Assembly (NCBI RefSeq): GCF_014384985.1
Contig: NZ_JACRSX010000001.1
Coordinates: forward strand, 1 to 64,000
Origin: Jutongia huaianensis
Lineage (GTDB): Bacteria; Bacillota; Clostridia; Lachnospirales; Lachnospiraceae
Length of the DNA: 64,000 nucleotides
Reading direction: 5' to 3'
The position numbers were made by a program, and so were the translations under genes. Under the pieces are notes generated by a model. That model saw nothing but the letters and a program-made list of their open reading frames with translations, ran no database searches and was not told where the DNA came from. Numbering within the stretch: the stretch's first letter is position 1; each line of letters begins with the position of its first letter. Below are positions 59,720 to 64,000 of this stretch, in pieces.

Positions 59720-61036
59720 TCAAAGCATATTTTCCAAAAATGTGGCGTATCCTCTGGTGACATCCCGCACGAATACATGAGTTACCGCTCCAATACATTT
59801 TCCGTCCTGCAGCAGCGGAGCTCCACTCATCCCCTGCACAATTCCCCCCGCTTTTTTTAACAATTCCGGGTCCGTTACATGAATCTCCATCCCCTTGTTA
59901 TCCTCCGAGGATAGATTGATCTTTTCAATCTCTACTTCATATTCCTGCACCTTATCTCCTAATTGACATAAAATTGACGCTTTTCCCTTTTTTACATCCT
60001 GCTTACACCCCACGGCACATGACTTGTCCTCCCGAAACTGATACTGCTCATTGGAAATGACACCGGTAATTCCAAGAGACGTATTGTTCCGGATATCCCC
60101 CAGTTTATTTTCCGTACCAAGCTGAACAAAACCCGCCAGCTGTCCTGGTGTTCCGTTTTTCCCCTTGACTACATGGTCAATTCCTGCCGGATATAATCCC
60201 CCATTTTGCAGACGGATCAGCAATTCTGTATCGGCATCCGTAATCCCATGTCCTAATGCTGCGAATTCATTTTCCTCCGTCACAAAAGTAAGGGTTCCGA
60301 TCCCTTCCGTATCCTCCCGGAGCCAGGCACCGATCTGATATGTTCCGTTTTGTGCCTGTACAGGTGATATTTTAATCTTTATTTTTGCAGAATCCCTTTT
60401 GACACCCAGAATCACTTTTCCCGCTCCATTCATCTGAATCGCCTTACTGACATCCTGAATCGTTACCACCGGCTGACCGTTTACCTCATATATATAATCC
60501 CCTGTCTGGAGTTTATTATAGGATGGCATTTTTTCATTTCCTTTAGAAACCGGTATCTTTCCTGTTCCTAACACCATCAGACCATCGGAATGAATATATA
60601 ATCCCACTGCGTTTCCCACCGGCATAACCTTTGCCTCTTTACGGATATCAATGGTAATCTTTTTACATGGTATAACTCCAAACAGACGTACCTCTCCCTG
60701 CATGCTTCCACATTTCTGTGCCGAAACAGCCAGAGGACCTGCCATGCTGAACTGAATCTGTTTACCAACCTTCCGGGAATGGTCAATACTTACCTGTGCC
60801 ACCTCTGCTTCTGCCTGATCCACTCTTACCTGAGTAAATGGAATGCCAAAATCAATGTTTTCGATCCGATCCTGAAAAAGGACAAGTTCATTGGGAATCC
60901 GGCTTTTGATATTAAAATACCAATACACTGCTGTAAATGCTATCACGGCGAACAAAACTCCAAGCAGACAGGACCGATACATCCACCTCTGTCTCTGCGT
61001 CATACGATAACTCTGTCTTTCATGTCCGGTATACAT
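59720..61036 (-). CDS. spoIVB: stage IV sporulation serine peptidase SpoIVB
   Basis: 438 residues. One N-terminal membrane span (SCLLGVLFAVIAFTAVYWYF), then a PDZ domain (about 150-210; GDYIYEVNGQPVVTIQDVSK), then the S55 peptidase domain. The catalytic His is in FAALGHGITDADTEL and the Ser in VQGMSGAPLLQDGK. It is made in the forespore and triggers pro-sigma-K processing in the mother cell. It lies 221 bases after recN, as in Bacillus, but spo0A does not follow. AAGGAG precedes the start. Confidence 0.95.
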   Translation of the reverse strand: MYTGHERQSYRMTQRQRWMYRSCLLGVLFAVIAFTAVYWYFNIKSRIPNELVLFQDRIENIDFGIPFTQVRVDQAEAEVAQVSIDHSRKVGKQIQFSMAGPLAVSAQKCGSMQGEVRLFGVIPCKKITIDIRKEAKVMPVGNAVGLYIHSDGLMVLGTGKIPVSKGNEKMPSYNKLQTGDYIYEVNGQPVVTIQDVSKAIQMNGAGKVILGVKRDSAKIKIKISPVQAQNGTYQIGAWLREDTEGIGTLTFVTEENEFAALGHGITDADTELLIRLQNGGLYPAGIDHVVKGKNGTPGQLAGFVQLGTENKLGDIRNNTSLGITGVISNEQYQFREDKSCAVGCKQDVKKGKASILCQLGDKVQEYEVEIEKINLSSEDNKGMEIHVTDPELLKKAGGIVQGMSGAPLLQDGKCIGAVTHVFVRDVTRGYATFLENML

Positions 61037-61117
61037 CCTGCCACTCCTTCCTCCAAAAAGGCAAAACCAGCGTTTTGCCCTTATCTTCCACTACACTGTG
61101 AACACCTTCCTGCACAA

Positions 61118-61152
61118 AAAAAGAACGCTTGTATCATTATGATACAAAACGC
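61118..61152 (-). terminator. terminator between recN and spoIVB
   Basis: A hairpin with core TTGTATCAT/ATGATACAA and flanking GC pairs (about 61126-61152), followed on the minus strand by TTCTTTTTTT (61118-61127). It should end recN transcription, so spoIVB likely has its own forespore promoter in the following gap. Confidence 0.8.
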
Positions 61153-61257
61153 CCTTTTCTATACGATACCATCATAAAATAACGATCATTTCCCGTAAAA
61201 TTATATCTGTGTGTACAAATTTTATTGTGATCCGAAATTGCAATCCGAAAAAGTGCT

Positions 61258-62946
61258 TTATGCCCTTAAACCGCTTTTGACCTGCTCCGCCATCTGCTTC
61301 ATCTCCGCCGCACTCTCCCGAACCGAATCCGTGATCTCTACACCTCCTAAGATCCTTGCCAGCTCATTGACAGACTCCTCTGTATCAAGCATACGGATAT
61401 CCGTTGAGGTATGATCCTTGTGACTGCTCTTTTCAATCAGATAATGGGCATCTGCCATAGCTGCAATCTGTGCCAGATGGGAAATACAGATTACCTGATG
61501 TGTATTTCCAATATAAGACATCTTCTCCGCTACCATCTGAGCCGTCCGGCCACTGATACCCACATCAATCTCATCAAAGATCAGTGTCGGAATCTCGTCG
61601 TGCTGTGCCAGTACCGCTTTGACTGCAAGCATAATTCGCGACAGCTCTCCACCGGAGGCAGCCTCTCCAATCGGCTTCATATCCATACCCGGATTGGTCG
61701 AGAGCATAAACTCTACCTCATCCTGCCCATACCGGTTCATATGACCCAGTGGACGTACTGCAATTTCAAACTGTACCTGCAGAAAATTCAACTCTTTCAG
61801 TGCTTTGACGATCTCCTTTTCCAGACGCCGGCTGACTTTTCTGCGGATCCGGGTGATCTCCTCTGCCAATGTCTTTAAAGTCTGCTCCTGCTCATCCAGA
61901 CGCTGTCTCAGACTCTCACGGTACTCCTCATACTCCTCATAACGTGCCAGCTTTTCCTGAAGCTTCTCGGCATATGCCTGTACCTGTGCCGTAGTCGCTC
62001 CATACTTCGCCTTAATGGTGCGTACAAGGTCTAACCTGCCCTCCACCTCGGCAAGCTGCTCTCCTCCTGTCTCAAAATCACTCATGTAATCGGAAATGTC
62101 CCGGTTAAAATCTGTCAGCAGAGAATCAATCTCCGATAACTGGCCGCAAAACTCTTCCATCTGGGGACTAAACTCCGACAGCTTGTGCAGAATCCGAACA
62201 CTCTGCCCCAACTGCTCTGCCACCGTCGCATCTCCCTCTCCTGTCAGGGAATAGATCTCTCCCAGACCGGCAGCAATAGAAGTAGCATTGGACAGCTCTC
62301 TGTACTGCTCATCCAGACACTCCTCCTCTCCGGAAACCAATGCCGCCTGCTCAATCTCCTCCAGCTCATATTTCATAAAAGAAATCTCCCGAAGACGCTC
62401 CTCCTCCGGTATCTCCTGACCGGACAACTCCTGCTGCAGCTCCTGATACACCCGGTAACCTTCCTCCATCCGGGTCAGCCTGTCTCCAAGCTCCTCTCTG
62501 GCATAACGGTCCACAATCTCCATATGCTTCGCACTATGCAGAAGTGACTGCTGCTCATTCTGTCCATGAATGTCGATCATAATATCCGCAATACGACGGA
62601 TCATGGAAAGCGTCACGCTCTCCCCGTTGATGCGGTTAACACTGCGTCCAGCCATAATCTTCCGTGAAATAAGAATCTCGTCCTCCTCCATGGAAATCCC
62701 CATCTCACGAACCAGCTCCCTCTGCCGCTGCGTATCTGCCCGGAACGTAAGCTCCACCAGAGCATACTCTGCGCCCTTGCGTATCACATCCTTAGTACTC
62801 TTCTGTCCAAGAGCCAGATTGATCGATCCGATAATAATTGACTTTCCGGCTCCTGTCTCCCCGGTCAATACATTTAAACAATCCGAAAAGTCCACCTCCA
62901 CCTCGTCGATGATCGCTAAATTTTTTACATGTAAATTAACTAACAC
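61258..62946 (-). CDS. recN: DNA repair ATPase RecN
   Basis: 562 residues from the GTG at 62944-62946 (AAAGGAG upstream); the extension to 62997 has no ribosome site. SMC-like: N-terminal LHVKNLAIIDEVEVDFSDCL, Walker A LTGETGAGKSIIIGSI and DIHGQNEQQSLL. A long coiled-coil middle follows, then the C-terminal signature SGGELSRIMLAVK and Walker B PTLIFDEIDVGISGRTAQ. It acts early in double-strand break repair. It stands directly before spoIVB, the usual Firmicutes order. Confidence 0.96.
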   Translation of the reverse strand: MLVNLHVKNLAIIDEVEVDFSDCLNVLTGETGAGKSIIIGSINLALGQKSTKDVIRKGAEYALVELTFRADTQRQRELVREMGISMEEDEILISRKIMAGRSVNRINGESVTLSMIRRIADIMIDIHGQNEQQSLLHSAKHMEIVDRYAREELGDRLTRMEEGYRVYQELQQELSGQEIPEEERLREISFMKYELEEIEQAALVSGEEECLDEQYRELSNATSIAAGLGEIYSLTGEGDATVAEQLGQSVRILHKLSEFSPQMEEFCGQLSEIDSLLTDFNRDISDYMSDFETGGEQLAEVEGRLDLVRTIKAKYGATTAQVQAYAEKLQEKLARYEEYEEYRESLRQRLDEQEQTLKTLAEEITRIRRKVSRRLEKEIVKALKELNFLQVQFEIAVRPLGHMNRYGQDEVEFMLSTNPGMDMKPIGEAASGGELSRIMLAVKAVLAQHDEIPTLIFDEIDVGISGRTAQMVAEKMSYIGNTHQVICISHLAQIAAMADAHYLIEKSSHKDHTSTDIRMLDTEESVNELARILGGVEITDSVRESAAEMKQMAEQVKSGLRA

Positions 62947-62998
62947 GGCTTGCTCCTTTCTCGCAGTTCTCCGCTTTCCCTGTGGAAAGTATAGCATA

Positions 62999-63035
62999 AA
63001 GAAAACGCCTGTTCAAGACTTTTCTCGAACAGACG
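62999..63035 (-). terminator. terminator after the Ig-like protein gene
   Basis: CGTCTGTTC and GAACAGGCG arms (about 63006-63035), then TTTTCTTT on the minus strand. A T5 run also follows on the plus strand. It separates the Ig-like gene from recN. Confidence 0.75.
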
Positions 63036-63054
63036 TTCTTTTTGTGCAATTTTA

Positions 63055-64000
63055 CTAATTTAAGCTCGTAATATTTACACGGCATGCCATCTTGCAGCCG
63101 TTCACCGTTGCGTAGATGTACGTTGTTCCAACGCTTCGTCCCACAACCTTACCGTCGACAACGGTTGCTACTCTCGGATTTGACGAGTACCAGGTTGCCG
63201 TTGCCGTGGTTCCCTCTACTATCAGGGTTTCTGTATCATACTGGCGCATTGTCAGACTGCTGCGGTTCAATGCCACAACATTGACTGCTACAGTCGAGGT
63301 AACACCGCCGTCTGCCAGAATAGTAATTGTACAATTTCCGGTTCCCGTCGCCGTTACAACACCTGCACCGGATACCTTCGCCACTCTTCGGTTATCGGAT
63401 GCAAAGGTGATATTATCCGACGTATTATTTGGCAATACAGAGTAAGACAGCTTGGTGGAATCTCCCTGCTTCATGGTAAGCTCAGACTGCGCAACCACAA
63501 TACCCATTGCCGGAACCTTTTCGGTTACCTTAACAACACAGACCGCTTTTTTCTTGCCTCCGTCTTTGGTCACGGCCGTGATCTTCGTTTCACCTTCTGC
63601 AATACCACGCACCATTCCGTCATTTTCTACTATTGCGATGCTGGTATCCGCCGAACTCCATTTAACATTATGCAATGTCGTATTCCTTGGTTTCATTGTC
63701 ACATGAAGCTTTCTGGTTCCTCCAATATAACATACTGCGTAATCTGGCACGATCTGAATAGATTTTGCCCTTTGGATAACGCGTACTTTACAGTTCGCTT
63801 TTACCTTCAAACGATCTCTGGATACCGCTGTGATGGTTGTCATTCCAACCTTCTTTGCTGTAATCTTACCCTTCTGGTTAACCGTTGCAACCTTCTTTCT
63901 AGAGGTGAGCCAGCGTACCGCCGGTGTCTTTGTATTGTTAGACCATACAGTCACCTTCATACGGTATGTAGAGCCTACCCCCATACGGATGCCTGTCTTT
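63055..64000 (-). CDS. secreted protein with Ig-like (BIG2-type) repeats, N-terminus beyond the window
   Basis: The frame is open to the right edge (KTGIRMGVGSTYRMKV is the first readable part), so the ATG at 63984 is not the true start. At least three BIG2-like repeats of ~80 residues are seen, with the WxSSxxxxAxV / GxIxAxxxGxTxITA pattern: VRWLTSRKKVATVNQKGKIT, VKWSSADTSIAIVENDG and ITFASDNRRVAKVSGAG. A last domain ends ATVNGCKMACRVNITSLN. Such repeats are found in surface and adhesion proteins. The function of this one is unknown. Confidence 0.8.
   Translation of the reverse strand, partial: KTGIRMGVGSTYRMKVTVWSNNTKTPAVRWLTSRKKVATVNQKGKITAKKVGMTTITAVSRDRLKVKANCKVRVIQRAKSIQIVPDYAVCYIGGTRKLHVTMKPRNTTLHNVKWSSADTSIAIVENDGMVRGIAEGETKITAVTKDGGKKKAVCVVKVTEKVPAMGIVVAQSELTMKQGDSTKLSYSVLPNNTSDNITFASDNRRVAKVSGAGVVTATGTGNCTITILADGGVTSTVAVNVVALNRSSLTMRQYDTETLIVEGTTATATWYSSNPRVATVVDGKVVGRSVGTTYIYATVNGCKMACRVNITSLN

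Overview
The window reads as chromosome of an endospore-forming, gut-type Clostridium relative, most likely Lachnospiraceae. Support for this comes from spo0A and spoIVB, a pst/phoPR phosphate regulon with a permuted clostridial-type PstS, small Lachnospiraceae-style mobile-element proteins (DUF5688, DUF932), large PF09820-type AAA-ATPases, and secreted proteins with DUF6273, Ig-like or FnIII domains. Nearly all genes lie on the minus strand, so operons read from high to low coordinates. No rRNA, tRNA or CRISPR array was seen.

Region 1 (1-16.1 kb) is an accessory island. It holds a DUF932 protein, a DUF5688 protein, a YqaJ exonuclease/RecT annealing pair, a Mor-like regulator, a row of tiny proteins and a serine recombinase. 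A defence cluster follows: a UvrD-type helicase fused to a Cas4/AddB-like Fe-S nuclease, a dinD remnant, a HAD phosphatase, type III restriction-modification Mod and Res, a small unknown and an AIPR protein cut by the window edge. Region 2 (16.2-19.7 kb) has an intact AAA-ATPase/nuclease gene, a broken helicase gene, and a broken second copy of the ATPase gene that still carries the same promoter.

Region 3 (19.7-28.9 kb) is housekeeping: alpha/beta hydrolase, RsuA-type pseudouridine synthase, glgA, spo0A, an Fe-S protein, phoPR and a Na/Pi cotransporter. Region 4 (29-33 kb) has a MITE-like element, fused gene remnants (PHP phosphoesterase and the PstS C-terminus), and phoU-pstB-pstA.

Region 5 (33-51.7 kb) is one long cluster encoding a type VII-like secretion system (FHA-EssC, EsaB and four small helical proteins). 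It also encodes two apparently active Ser/Thr kinases, two PP2C phosphatases and three secreted proteins ending in FnIII-like modules. Region 6 (51.8-58 kb) has a small unknown protein, a GltS carrier paired with a TAXI binding protein, a CmpB-type membrane protein, then pstC and pstS. The pst genes are therefore split by about 23 kb. Each half has a similar promoter with three Pho-type hexamers 11 bp apart and a leader hairpin, and pstC is followed by its own terminator. Region 7 (58-64 kb) has a siroheme-type dehydrogenase, a cation antiporter, spoIVB, recN and a partial Ig-like surface protein. spoIVB lies about 36 kb from spo0A instead of beside it.

The most interesting parts are the phosphosignalling type VII-like locus and the split pst operon that encloses it.
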